Part shown: one piece after another, positions 26,001-39,700 of the stretch
Layout of the letters: each line of letters starts with the position of its first letter
How positions within the stretch are numbered: the first letter of the stretch is position 1
Assembly: GCA_013398055.1 (NCBI GenBank)
Contig: VZRS01000476.1
Coordinates: forward strand, 912,430-976,429
Length of the DNA stretch: 64,000 bases
Reading direction: 5' to 3'
From: Ifrita kowaldi
Lineage: Eukaryota; Chordata; Aves; Passeriformes; Cinclosomatidae
Notes under the pieces: generated by a model
What the model was told of the DNA's origin: nothing
Seen by the model: the letters and a program-made list of their open reading frames with translations, nothing else
Database searches by the model: none
Program-made: the position numbers and the translations under genes

Positions 26001-29000
26001 TAAAGGATTTACCCTTTCAGAGAATTGTGTTGCAAGTTCTGGACAGCATCTTTCTGGCACACGCTGCACTGTGTGCTGCCCATGTGCTGACCCTGGTGTA
26101 TGGCTTGCGTATTTGCTCATGTACAAAAAGTATCCGGAGTTATGGGGAAGTGGCAGCCCTTCCTTTTTGTGAGCATGAGCTGTTTCAGAAAGCTCACTGC
26201 AGTTTTTAGAGAGAAGTCTAGATGCTGGAAGGGCACAATTTTAGGGAAATTGTGCTCCTTTTCTACTGTTCCTTTTTAACCTTCTAGAATCTGCATACAA
26301 AGACAGAGAGTTCTGAAAGAGTTGAGGAAGTTGTTTCTGACCTGGTTTTAGCTTAGTTACCTCAAAATATTGAGGTCTTAAACCTGGTTTTTAACACCAG
26401 GAGAAAACACTGGGCATGGCAACAGATGTGAGAGGACATTGGATAGGCTCTTGATTTTTTTATTTAATAAATTGCATAATTGAGGTTCAACTTTATTGTG
26501 TTCTCGGAATTCTAAGTGGTCCCTTCATTATTTTAAGGGGCAGAAAGCTGACCAGCAGTAGAACGTCAAAAACTGGATGTCATCATCATCCATTTTTCAG
26601 TCAAAGCTCAGTGTGTGATAAGGAGGTCTCTGGGCAATTGAGTCCTGCACTCAGGTTGTCTCTGCACAGTGAGTCCTTTGGTGCCTGCTAATGTTGATGT
26701 ATGTCATCTGTCATTCTCTGGTTATGCTATGGGTGCATCTTTAAATGCTCTGTTGATCTCCAAATTGGAAATACAGTGTGTAAACTTTGCTTTTAAATTT
26801 TGAGCAAAACTTTTAAAAAGTTTAATGTTTACAACAAAAATTATTTCAGTTTGGCTTCTGCATTAAACTTTTTGAAGGAAGGCATTGGTAAATTGGATGT
26901 TGAAGGCAAAAGGGGAAGCACTCTCATCATCATATGCCTGCTTTAAGGAAGTTTCATATGTAGTAACCATGCTTTGGAGAAATAAAAACAGTCTCCCAAA
27001 AAACATGTTAATAGTAAAGAAAATAAGGTTAGAGCAGGGGAGTGCTGAACTAGTAGAATTTGGTTTAACGTCATGCCAGGAAGGAGATTTGTTTCTTGTA
27101 AATGAGGGCAGTTGTCAAGCTGGCTGATGATGATCAGGAGCAGTTTTCAGTAACAGCAGATTCAAATTTACAAGTATAAAGACTGACTTGGAGAAGAACT
27201 TTGAGACAGTCCACTGTAAGCAATAAGTGTATTTTACTGTTCAAGGTGCTGTTCTTGCAGCAGTTTGTGAATTCCTTTTGTCTGAGGCACCTCAATAAAG
27301 ACTCTAGCTTGCAAGAACTTTGGTCCTCACCTCATTCTTGTGCCTACTGGAATTTACAAGCATTTCAATACTAGCTTTTGACAGCAGCTGACAGGCCAAG
27401 ACTGACTGTTTCTTAAAGTATTCTCCTATTGCTCTGTATTGCTATTTATGTTTTTATCTGCAGTATTTGGACACTTTTGCATAATAAGCACTGTCCAGAT
27501 TGTAGGAGATAAGTAATGGGTTCAGGATATCCTTGAAACAGATTTGAAAATGAATGGAAAGTAATGGGTAAATAATGGCTGCTGACTTTATGGAAAGACT
27601 TACACAAATTTGATTGAGTTGTAACTGCTGGTTTTTTAATAATAACATACTGTACAGTAGGAGGTTTTTAATATAATATGTTGAATACTTTATTAGGAGT
27701 TTGAGTGCTTCACAGGAAATAAATATGGAGTGGTATTTTATGAATCTACAAGTAGATAATTGATAGTAAAACTAATCACTGCAGAATTGTACTGAAATAC
27801 TGTTTAAGAAGAACTTGGTTGATGTTGATTTTGGTATAGAGGAGCAGTCTTCTCTTAATTTTCCAGATCTACTTTCCCTCTTCTCTCTGCCTTACTTAGT
27901 TGATGACAGCATTTTTCCACAGTCCAACAAATGTGCAGCTGGCTGCTTTTCCAGCCATGTGTAGGCTGCCCCACACGCTCTGCCAGCATCCCTGCTGCCA
28001 GTCCTGTAGGGTGCCGGGTCCTTCCTCGTTCCAGCATTGCTGTCCTGGAGACTTCACTGCCTCAGTCTGCTCTGGCATCTCTGCAGTAACCCTCTGCTCT
28101 GTAAAGCCTTCCCAGACATCCTCTCCAAGATTTCTCAAGCTTGAATAGTTATGGTGTCTCTTGTGAGGAAGTGTATCTGTTCCACCTAGTAATAGTTGCT
28201 AAGCCGGACGTTTCTTATAGCCACATGTCATGTCAGCACAGCCTGCTGCAGCACAGACCATCTAACTTGTTTGATATGTTGTTGTTCTATTTTTTTTTTC
28301 ACCTGAGAACACATTCATTTTGTGCTGTGTTGCACTGATACTGCTGTTCGCCCTTTTGCACAATTAGGTGTTTTGAAGATAATAGAGAATCTCCTGTCAT
28401 ACGTATCTTAAAATGAACCAGAATAGATTTTTTTGTACACAAAAGGGTCTTGGAAGTTTTCAGACTATTCACATTGGCAGGAAGGGAAGAGGTTGGCTTG
28501 GATTCTGGTATTAATTTCCAGGGTCCTTCCGATGAGAAATTGGAACAAGATTTTTTTTTATTTGGTTTGGTTAAAACAAATGAGGCCTTATTTGTATAGC
28601 TGTCTCAAAGTTAGAGCTGCTCTTTGGCCACACCATTTGTTTGACTCTCATGTACAAGTTTGTTTTATTTCCAGACTGCTTTTATAGCACACATTTTCTT
28701 TGACATTTGAAGTACTTTTCAGTCCTTTGGCCATTACTGAGCCAAAGGGTGAATTGACCACTTGTTCCTGTAGCTGTTCCTGCATCTTTTCCCAAGACAG
28801 TTTTCTGTCTCGGGCATCTCACGGATGTTGTTAGATAATTGTATCATTTAAACTGCAGGTTATTCTAAGCTGGGTCTGTCACTAGTCTAATAATTCGTGT
28901 AGTCACCAGATAAAATATGTGTGTTTCTGCAGAAACACATTTCCTGTGTTTCTGAATCTCACTTTGGAATGGGAATACTAGGTAAGCAGTCAAGATACAG

Positions 29001-31200
29001 TAAGTGAGGTTCATGCTAAAATAGGTTTGTTGTTTGCAGATTGCAAAAAAGGAATACATGAAGGAAGGAAGAAACTTTTCCAGTATTTCTTCAGTTTCTC
29101 AGGATCCCTCTGGTGTTGCAGCCCTGACCAGTAGGGTTGTCATCTTTCATTACAGAAGGCAGCCAGCATTTCTGTGCAATGCTAGCAGTACTTTTACAGG
29201 TTTAAAGAGAAGTCTGTTGTTTTAAGAGTACAAAGTAGATAAACCCATATAATTTTTATGAACACTGTGATGTTCTCCTAACTTTGAAAAGTTGCTTGTA
29301 TTGTGCTGTTTTAAGAGAGGCATCCTTAGCTTTTGAATCTCGTGTACAATATGGGAAACATCATCACAACTGTGCCTAAGGAAGTTTTAAGATTCGTATG
29401 ATACGAATTATGACACCAGATTGCTGATATTTAGAGTGATTTCAGCAGGAGCAGAAATGAAGGGGGAAGGGAAAAGAACAAGCGCAGTTTGAAAGTGCCT
29501 TTCTGTTTGCTTTAGTGTGGTTTCTTAGGATGTTCTTGTTTCCCATCTATTCCCAAGAATGCATAATTTGTCAGCTTCGGAAGTATTATTTTGAAGAATG
29601 TTACGCAGTTCTGTTAATTTATCTTGTTGGCTTGACACATAGCTGGGGTGGGAAAGGAGACTGAACAGGAAGGAAAGTCCTTGTTCCTGAATGTCGTTAC
29701 TGCATAGCTCTCATATCCTCGAGGATCACCCGGACAAAAGCTGAGTCAGAGCACAGCAGCACTCTGCACTACAGCACGACATGGCCCAGTTCAGGATTTT
29801 GGACTGCATGATCAATCACAACTGGAGTTTCATATGTAACCTGTACTGTGCATGGAGTGATCAGGTTTGTTGTTTGCTTATCCTTACATACAAGGTGATT
29901 ATATAATTTAGTGTAAGGGGAAAACAAAAAGGCTCCGGTTGATCTCTTCTCCCCACCCCCAGTCTTACTGAGGATGAGCTGTTGGAAATGCTGCTATTTA
30001 CTAAGGAGTTTTCTAGAGTTAATAAATGTACAAAGCATGGTTTGACTGTATAATTGCTTTTTTTAACACTTTGAGTACTTTAGTTTGTTCTCTTTAGAGT
30101 CTTATGCTTTGCAGGATTTTGTTAAATGAATTGCACAAAAAGGTAAATATCACATAAAGGAAGGAGGATATATGCCAAGATAAACTAAGTTGTTAATAAA
30201 TATAAAGCTGATATGTTTTCCTGCTTTAAAAAGACGGAGCATCTTGGCTAGTTCAAAATACTTGATCAGGAATAGGATTAAAAAAAAGTGTGGGGGGGAG
30301 GTTGTTACCTTTTTGGGTTTTTTTTAAAATATACAGGATTAAATAAATCACGGGATACTATTCAGTTCTTAATATGGACAGATTTAATTCTAATTCACTA
30401 CCTTGCTGTAGAACCAGAGGGACAAAAACCCAAACAAAATTGCCTGGATTCTGAATGAAAATGTTTTAAAATAGAATCCACTTGGTAAAGGTTTTTAAAT
30501 AGTGTATGCAGTTGTAATTCTACATTAAAGTTACTCCGGATGTTACCTGTATTTCTCATATAATGTTCAGCCAGTCACTGAAGAAAATTTATTTAATTTT
30601 TATTTGGTATAAGGGGAAGGTAAGCACTTCTTATAAAGTTGCAGTTTCAGTACAGTAACTAGAGGCAGGTGTTTCAGAATTTTTTTCAACCATACATAGA
30701 GGTCCTTTGAAATAATCTGCCATTTAAAAATGCCTGCAATCCCTGTATCTCACATCTGTACTGAAGCTTCTTAATCAGGAAAATATACACTGTTAGGTGA
30801 TGGTGATGTGCTCTGGTTTTGATTTTTGTTTGTTTGGGGTATTGTTTTAGTTCTTTTGTTAATGGTGCAAAACCTGATTGATGGTGTCTGGGTGTTTCAA
30901 GTAGTCTAGGTAATGTTACAGGTAAAAAGTATCTTCTGTTGAATTAAAAAAAACAGAGAAAACATGATGCATTCTCTTAAACTTTTAATTTTTGCAGATG
31001 CCCAACTGTTTGGTCTAGTTTGCTTACATATATGTAAGAATCCACCTGTCTAGTCAATTGCAATATGACAATTGCTTACCATTCTTCACAGAAATCAAGA
31101 AGAAATAGGGCTTATGATGTGGGCAGTCCTGCAAAGTTTTAAAGTGCATTTGATATAACCAGAGGGAAGGGAAAAGAGAATTGGGTTTTGAGCATATTGA

Positions 31201-31350
31201 AGTGGAAGGTTTTAAAAAAATCAAAACACTGCTCCCCCCCAACCCAAAACCTAAAACCAAACACCTTACCACCCCCCACCAAAAAAAAACCCCAGCCAAA
31301 TTAAAACAAAAAAAATCCCTAAACAAAAAACGCCAAAAACCCCTCAACCC
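31201..31350 (+). repeat. A/C-rich low-complexity tract
   Basis: Long A runs alternate with C runs (seven C's at 31234-31240, six at 31272-31277). It is the complementary composition of the G/T tracts elsewhere in the intron, so it is the same kind of sequence in the opposite orientation. Open frames across it on both strands are composition artefacts. Confidence 0.65.
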
Positions 31351-33599
31351 AATGCAGAACAGGATTCACATAATTTAAAAACTGTTTCTTACCAATCTGG
31401 AAAGGAGAAACAAGCTTTAGATCAGTATACCCTGAATTAATTGCATGCTTGAGGTAGAAATGTTGCTGAACTGTTTGATCTTGCTAGATTTTGTTAAATA
31501 GGCTATGCAATTGTGTGTGTTTGGGGTTGTTTTGTTTACTTTAACTACAGTCCAGTCTCTGTAAACTATACAATTTAATAAACTGCTGCTGCTACTTCTC
31601 TTTGAGATGAAGTTCATTTATGGGATATTACAGTGCAGCTACTCTGTTCCTGCTGCATTGAAATGCATGGCAGGAGTGGGAGCTGCCAGGCTTGGCGAGA
31701 GGTGCACGCTGCTCCACATAGCAGTGCTGCTCTCCACCCTTCCCACCTCACAGTGCCCAAGCAGGCTGCTGCTGAGAAAGCAGATGGGTGACCTCTGAAG
31801 TTTGTGTCACTAATAATATCTCAAATTAGGTTGCAGTCATTCTAAGGATTTCTTTTGTTTTTATTGTTCACCACCCACTCCCTTGGCTCTGCAGCATATA
31901 TTTCCCCAAGCTCATTTTTTAAAACAGGAAGTGAGCAAGCATGAAATAGCAGGGATATTTTCTTCTGTCTACCACAGTGCTTTAAATTTTAGAAAAAGTA
32001 TTTTCATAGTGTGACATAAAAGGTAGTATGGTTGGGAACAGTTGCCCTTTGCACTCTGATACAGCAAGCTGTTATGTGTATTAGAATGTTTTCAAAGGAT
32101 ATGCAGTGTTTCATACTAAAACAAAAACCCTTAAAGTAAAATTATTTTGTGATGTAAATCAGTGAAGTTCTGTTGGCATCAGTGAAATACAGTTTTTAGT
32201 CCAAACATTGGATGGGATTGATGGCTATCACATGGTGATCCATAAATAATTACTCAGAAGCCTTCAGTGACAATAAACTTGATTGCTTGCAGTTTTTCAT
32301 CTTTCACTTTTTGTTCATGGGAGAACTGCACTACCTGTCTTAAAAATATTTCTTAAAACAAGTTATTGCAAGGTACCAAAGTGTCTTTCTTCTTGCTTAT
32401 GTTGTGTGTGACAGTTGTGTTGTGGGACATGGGGTAGATTCAAGTTGTGAGAGTCTTACTAGCAATTCAGAACATGATTGCAAATATAGAATTAGTGAAG
32501 CAGAGTAGTAGGTAAAAGGTTTGTATCCCATGGGGGACCTTGGTAAATACTGCTTTATGTGCAAATTTATGTTTGTACTTATCCAGACTGCCCTGACAGT
32601 ATCATAGATCATTAATCCTATTTTTAATATAGTCTCGTCTTAGTAAACAAGGAATTTTTAGTGTTTTTTTCTTAAAGAAGAAAAATGAGAGAATGAGAGT
32701 GCCTTAAAAAGTTAAGGCAACTTTTTTTTTCATATGATAGTCTGGTGTTTATGGAGTTGTCTTGGAATCATAACTTGGCATGATAGCTGTGGTCCAAGAG
32801 GAGTTCCTCAATGAATGTATGGAAGAGCTAGGTAATATTTTTCCTCAGTAACGTACAAGCTAGGCTCATTCTCAGTAAGATGCAGTAGGAGCTACTCCCT
32901 CTGTCCTTGTAAGGGTGTCCTTTATGAGCCTCCAGCATGTGAGCAGACTCTGGAGAGATGCCTGGTGTGTCAGTTGACCTTGTGGCCATGGTGAGATACA
33001 GTAGAGCATGTATGCCTAAAACAATAAATACCACTGCTTCAGGTGGTTGGAAGAAGTACTGGTAGGTAATATAAAGTAGGTGATACAGTGGTTTTGGTTT
33101 TTTTCCCTCCTTTTATCACAAATGCCTTTCTTTCTGTTAGATAGGAAACAGTAGACCACAAATTGAATGTAGGTTGTCTTCTTACCAGCACAGAGCATAG
33201 GTCAGCGCTATGCTCTGAGCAGACTTCTGTTAGTTTGGGGAGAGAGATCAGATCTTCTCATGTGCTGTTCTCATTGGTTCTTTGATGAACGGCATCAGGC
33301 TTGTTTTTTTTTTATCTTATTGCTGCAGCCTAGCCTCTAAAAATAACGATAATGCTCTTGCAGCAATGTAAATACTCAAATCTTGGGTTTTTCAGCCAGG
33401 GGTAAGTGTTTTGCAGGTTCTGTAAACTTGAAGTTGGTCAAATTCCAGTGCACAGGGTGGGCCTCATCATTGCAGTTGTTGGGCTTGGAGAAACGTTCTC
33501 ATCAAAGATTATTTTGATGTACGTGAAGGTTTGTTAGTATGTGGTGACGTAGCAGCCAAGGTGTCAGATTCCTGTTCCTTCAGCTGGAGTTCATTGTTG

Positions 33600-33740
33600 C
33601 AGGCAGTGTGTGAGAACGCGACGTTGCGGTGCGAGCCCAGCTCTCTCATCACCTTCGTTCAAGCCCCAGAACGCAGCAGTGCTGCAGCAGCTGCTGCACT
33701 GCAGCTATTTCCCTTCCTCCGGAGAATCTCCAGTAACATT
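33600..33740. promoter_or_regulatory. intronic CpG-rich patch, possible regulatory element
   Basis: Several CpGs are clustered at 33616-33673 in DNA that is otherwise CpG-poor. A perfect 16-bp palindrome with a CAGCTG E-box core (TGCAGCAGCTGCTGCA) lies at 33683-33698. The cluster could be an enhancer or a conserved element; nothing in the sequence proves this. Confidence 0.2.
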
Positions 33741-36700
33741 AAAAATGCTTTTCAGTCTTCCAAATGTGTCACTTGGAGGATGAAATAACAAAGGTGTCTG
33801 CATTCCTTCTGAGATATTTGCAGCTGATAATGGTTTTGAAATGCGATATTTATGTTATCTTACTGTGCTCTTACTTCTGTCCATCTGCTGCCTCCGAAAG
33901 GGAGGGAGGCAATATGATAAAAATCTGTCTTGGTAGCAGTGCAGGGTTTTCAGCTTCAGTAAAAGGTGTAAAATCATTGCATGATATAGCTGGTGACTTA
34001 ACTCGTCGTGGGAATTCACATTGCTGGAGAAACATTTTGTAATGTCCGAAGTACAGGGAAATAACTTGGTAACAGTGAGCAATTCAAGCCACAATAATAG
34101 GCATGCAAAGGCAAGTAGTTCTTAAATGAGCAAACAGATTTGTGTTAAAATAGATTGCTTCTCTCCCCACACTCCAACCTCCACACAGAGAAACAAACGT
34201 AGATTTAGTTACCTGTATCAACCATTCTTACTGACATACACAGTGCAGACTCTGAGGAAATATGCAGGTCACATATGATCACATCATAAGTCATGGTTCA
34301 GAAGCTTTTGGATTTGCAGTTAAACTGAAAATCCTGTGGACAACTTTCTCCTCTTTATCCTCTTAGTGACATCTCTGGGCATAAAGATTTAAGATATTTT
34401 TTCAGGTTAATGACTTCACAGTCCTTCTTAAAGCATTTTCCTGTGCATTGTATCTTTGTAAAAGAAGTTATTCCCTGAAAAGGCTGCTTTTCTTCCTCTG
34501 TTATATATGTACAATGGATTACAAATTTAGAGGTCGAACGTAATTTAATTTGGGTGTTTGGATATGTGGCTTTGCATCTGTGTATGCTAATTTTATTTTG
34601 TTTTGCTTTACAATGGACAAGCCTTTTCACTTCTGAGTTTAGGCCTTTGAAACATAAGAGTGTGTTGATTTGCACATTATGTAGTATGTTGAAATTAAAT
34701 GTCTTGAAACACAGGACCAGGATTGTTTTTAGTGGCGAGTTTGCAGGAGTTTATTAATAAAGTCACTGTATTAGAAAGTTTCAACACTGAGTATCTCAAG
34801 CTGTATGTAGATTTATTTAGAGGTTATTTTTGAGGAGGAAAGCTGTGTATGTGGGGAGGTAAAGAATCTTGACACACTGGTCTTTTTTGTGGTGTTTTGA
34901 GCAATGTTCTCTGTGTTAAAATTCCTATGATGTTTTTTAGCCTTGATCCACATGGTTGTTGTTAAATGGGTTGTTCTTAAAATTTCCCCCATATGTCTAG
35001 ATAAATCTGCAAAAGGAGTCGAACTCTGGAATAACAACCCACTTACAATAACCATGTTTTTAATGTTACTGTTCAGATTTTGACATTGAAGGATCAAATC
35101 CTTGATCTTCCAAAGGCTTCTGTTTGGCTCTGGGCAGGTCAGAGACTTTTCTGATGTACATGAAATGAAATCTCAAGTAGAGCTGCAAGATTGCAGAATT
35201 GAATGAGCTTAAGCCTAAACGGCTTGAATTACCAGCAGGTATGATGATGTATTTATGCAGATGAAGTGATGTGTCTAGTCTCTAAATGACCTAATTTTCT
35301 TGTTTTTAGAACAGGAAGGAGCATATTTTTTTATGTTGAAAAGTTCAGTAGTCACCCCAAGACAAGTAGTTTCAGTAAGAGAAGGTAGCCTAATGCTTAC
35401 ATTCAGTAGAGAGCAGGTGTAAGATATACCACTGTCCCACAGCCCAAAAGCAAAGCCCTTACTCAGTATTGTAGCTGTATCCTGGAGCAGCCTAGTCCAA
35501 ACACAGAGGTTTGCCATAGGGACAGAGAAGCTGTAGAAAAGTGGATGGTTTGGTCAACTTTACCTGTGTCCCTTGCAGAGTTAATAGTGGTTTGATTCAA
35601 GACATAGTCTCTGGCTACAGTGGAGAGAAACACTGTGAAGCAAAGGAAATCTGTTGGTAGTTTCAGGGCTGGTAGTAGTTTCCATGCACCTGTGGTGCAT
35701 CACGTTATTGAAATGGGGTCTGTGCAGGTGATTTCGGTGATTTTACATTGTGCAGTGGTTTTGGTTTTCTTGAAGGCTTCTGCAAAGCTATTTCACGTGT
35801 AAATAGGTTTGTGGTAATAACTGTGGTGAAAGTGTAGCGGAAGCTGTGTGGTATCTTGTGTGTTTGGTAAAGCCCGTGGTATTCTACAAAGCAAAAAGAG
35901 TACGAACTTCATTGAAACTCACTCCTGTTTTTGCAGTACTGTACTTAGCTGGGGACATAGGTGGTGTTTCTTATTGCCCTCTCCCCATCTGTAGGAAGCA
36001 GAGTGGGTCATGGGGCAGCTCATAGTCTTGGATCTGGAACACTTCCTATAGGTTGAAAGAAGCGGTCTAAGGCAGCTCTTGACAGCTGGTGACTGTGCAA
36101 GGCACTCTTACCACTTCTGTCAGACTGCTGAGAAGATTCTTTTATCTTGCATGGGGTAACCTCAAACATTTCTTCAATGCTGAGGAGCAGAAGCATGCTT
36201 TCTTTGTCTCCTGTCTCTGATACTTCCAGATTACACTGTAAGGTGAGGACAAAGAATTTCCTATTCTTAACAAGCAATGACAGAACAAGCAGAGAAGGAA
36301 AATTTTCAATTTAGCTAAATTAAGATCACATGATATTTTGCTGTTGTGCTAGCTACCAGCCCTGCAGATGTTTCCTTTCTTTCCAGTTTAAGGATGTAGC
36401 TGTTAAGAGGGGAGGCTTTTGCTAATGGGTCTATAAGAAAACAAGGAAGCTCTCAATTTCTCTTTGTTGTTAATGTTTTTCTGACTAAATTTAATATTAT
36501 GAACTCCATGTTTGTTGTGAATAACAAAATTCAAGATACAAACAAAACACATAACGAAAATAGTTTGCATAAAAAACTGTGAAGTTTTTTATTATATTCT
36601 TTTTACTCTGTTTCTCGGTGCTGTTGCTTGAAATGGGCTTTTACTCTGTGGCAGTATAAATTATTATCTGAAGTGCACTTAATTAGCTTTGCAAAGAATC

Positions 36701-39700
36701 CCAGTCAATTAGTACACTTTTTGGATGTGTACAAGCTACTACAAATATATGTATATATGTACACACACAACAGAGTATACTTTTCTCTGTGTATATATGT
36801 GTATAAAAATAAAATAGACATATGGTAGATTAATGAATTGAAATGCTAAATTTGGTAGTATCTAGTGTTTAAAGGGAGATCTGAGAAGATAGTTTATGTC
36901 TGTTTGTGGATAATTCAGGGGTTTGGGGCTAAGCGTGGAGAAATCCTGTTTAAGAAGTGGTGGAGCACTAGTTGTACCAGACACGATCTTGGTTTTGGTG
37001 AAGTTAAGAGCATTGTACAAAAGGTCCATCTATCAGAACTACAGTATGAGAAAACCAGAGCTTGTGCTGTGTAGAAAAAGAAAAAAGTTACTTTAAGTCT
37101 AGGCAGTCTTAGTAGGTTGGGATTTTTCCCTGCTTTGAAGTAGAAGAACTCTTTCTGAATCTCACCTGGCCTGGGAAGCTGAATGCTGCTTTCATTCAAG
37201 CAAGTATGGCTAGCTGGGCTCCGTTTGCAGATCCACTTGGGGTGTCACTGTTTTTAATCCAGAGCCAGGTAAACTGAAAACTTTTCAGTTGAACAGACAC
37301 ATAGAGGGATTTTTAAGATCATCCTTGCTGTAGATAGCCTTTAGCTTTGCGTTTTAGGTCTTGTGGAGTACTGATGAGACAGTGGCAATGTACTGACATG
37401 AGCACTAGCTGCTTTACGGAGCGGCCTTTCAGGGACAGTAGAGTGCAGTAAGGCAAGTTTGAGCTGTGTAATAACATGCACACGTGGAGGTTTTTACTGT
37501 TTGTTTTTTGTATATGCCTTGACCTTTATGAGAACTGAAATCCTTTATCTTGAAAACACTGTTTCTCCTTTGAATGATCGTGTTTACTGTAACAGGAGTA
37601 GTACAGAAGTAGGCAGAAAGTACACAGAAACACGCATCCCTCTGTCCTCCTTCCAAGCCCAAGCCAGCTCTGTAGCCTGCATGGTGCTTGACAGAATTGC
37701 ATGTTTCCTTCCCTGTGCCTCCCAGCCATCTGCCGTGCTGGCACAGATACGCTTTGGTTTTGAAAGGTCGCAGATTTCCCACTTACTTCATACACTGGGA
37801 GTAGTCATGTATTGCCATCTCAGTTGCCTTTCTCCTTACCCGGTCTTGGTTTGAGGATATGATTTAGGTATTTTATTGAATTAGAGTATTCAGTCCTGAG
37901 ATGCACCTCAAAATTTGGTGTTCTCACTAACTTGTGCTGCAGGCAGGCAGCCACTGCCTTTGTTATTGAACTGTACTGGCTTGTATCCCATCTGAGTGAG
38001 ATTCACAGTCATAAAAGACAGGCAGGTTTGCACCCAGGATTATGTCCTAACACATGCCTGAATTAAGTTTGGTTAGTCCACCAAAAAAGGACCCAGGCGT
38101 AGTGCCATAATGGTGCATTACAGTGATAAGAAGTGAGCTCCAGTGAGGGACACACCTGCACCTGTGGTCACTCCATCAAGTGATGCTGACATTTTTATTG
38201 CATTCCCTTGCTCTGAATTGTCATGTCTCATTAGGGGTCTCAGCAAGACCCATGAGGAGGTTGAGAGAGGGAGAGCTGCTCATGGAGACCACCTCACTGC
38301 TGCTAGTGGCTGCTTGGGTTCCACCTCACCAACCCAGCTGAGCAGCAAACAGGAGGAATGGCATTGCCCATCTTCCCCTTAGTCTTATGGTGATCACTAA
38401 TAATCTGTTTCTCTTTTCCTGTTGTTTGATATTGAACCATTAATTGTAGTAAAAGTCTCCACTTGTAGTCATAAAGGATTTGGGTCTTGTTCTAGTGGTA
38501 GTTGAGTTCCTCAGTTTGTTTGCCTCTATTACCCTTTCCAGTTAGTGCATCCCACTCAGCTGCAATACAAGAGAAATGTTACTGTTGGGGTGTTTCAGGA
38601 AGTATTCTGCACTTCATGCATGCATAACACTTGCCGGGTGAGAGATGAATGGGAACCCTGGTGACTCTGAGTGCTGATGCTTTCCTTGAGTTTGGGAGCT
38701 GAAGTCTTTCTCTGGAAACTCTTATTTCTCCTTCCCCCTCTGCGCCCCCCTCTCCCCCCTTCTGGAAGAACTGTAGCATGGAAGAAGAGCTGTGCCCCCA
38801 GTTCAAAACCAGACAGCAGTGACCCCAGAGTGAGGGCCCTGACTAGACCAGCTGTCTCTGTTAATGCTATCTGCTGATGGTTTTATGTGTGTGGGCTCAG
38901 GCTGTGTTTATCTCCACATCTCATCTTGTGGTGAGTGTGGTTCTGTAGCTGTTTGATCTTTAGAGCTTTGAGGGTTTGTTTACATCTCCATTTCCAGTTT
39001 CAGGTGCTTCATGACAAGGCAGCCTCCTCTTGATAACTACTGAAAACAGGCTCAGCAGTTACAAGGACTGAGTAACCAAGTCCTTCTTGCAGCTTTCTTA
39101 AATACATAGCACTGAAGTGGACAAGATGGAGACAGATACCTTATGTCTCGTGCTCTGAGGGTTCTGCTACCAGTCAGAGAGATCTGTTGAGTGGGATCCA
39201 TTTCCCTGTGGCCCATTCTGCAAAGAGGAATCCTTAGAGATGTTCTGGGGTAGGAAACGCTTTCCTCTTCTGTGCTTCAGTACATCTCTGTCTCAAACTG
39301 CTTGATTTTTCTGCTTGGGAAACATTCTTTCAGTGTCACTCTCTAGATAAAGGCTTTCTCAGTGGAGTGAACTAATTTCAGTACTATGTATCAGCACATA
39401 GTAAATGTCAGCAATCACATAAATACATGGTCAGTACTGTTAGGTTGAGTATATTGTGCTGTGAATCCATATTGTGTTTTAGTTGTATGTTGAGAGTTCA
39501 GCTCATTATTGGATAGAGGGAAACTTTTATTTTTAACTTACACTAATTTATTTCTACTTGGCAAAGTTCACTTTGACAGGAGTTGATTACACTCAGCCAT
39601 GCCCAAGTAATGTTCATATTTCTAAAAGGCAGACAAGAAGAAGGATGTACTTTTGGATTGAAGTAGGTAGAGTATGTAGGTAGGAGCAGTTAATTAATGT

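Noticed and set aside
25870..26209. Overlapping frames of about 100 residues in several frames
   Set aside because: Several overlapping frames open at once reflect local scarcity of stop codons rather than a gene.
31181..31378. Lysine- and proline-rich frame of 65 residues
   Set aside because: It is the translation of the A/C-rich low-complexity tract.
36020..36277. Minus-strand frame of 85 residues resembling ordinary protein
   Set aside because: No recognisable family and no good splice borders that fit; left as chance.
37459..37854. Frame of 131 residues on + and one of 117 on -
   Set aside because: Long for this intron, but without domain resemblance; both strands are open because the block is GC-richer.
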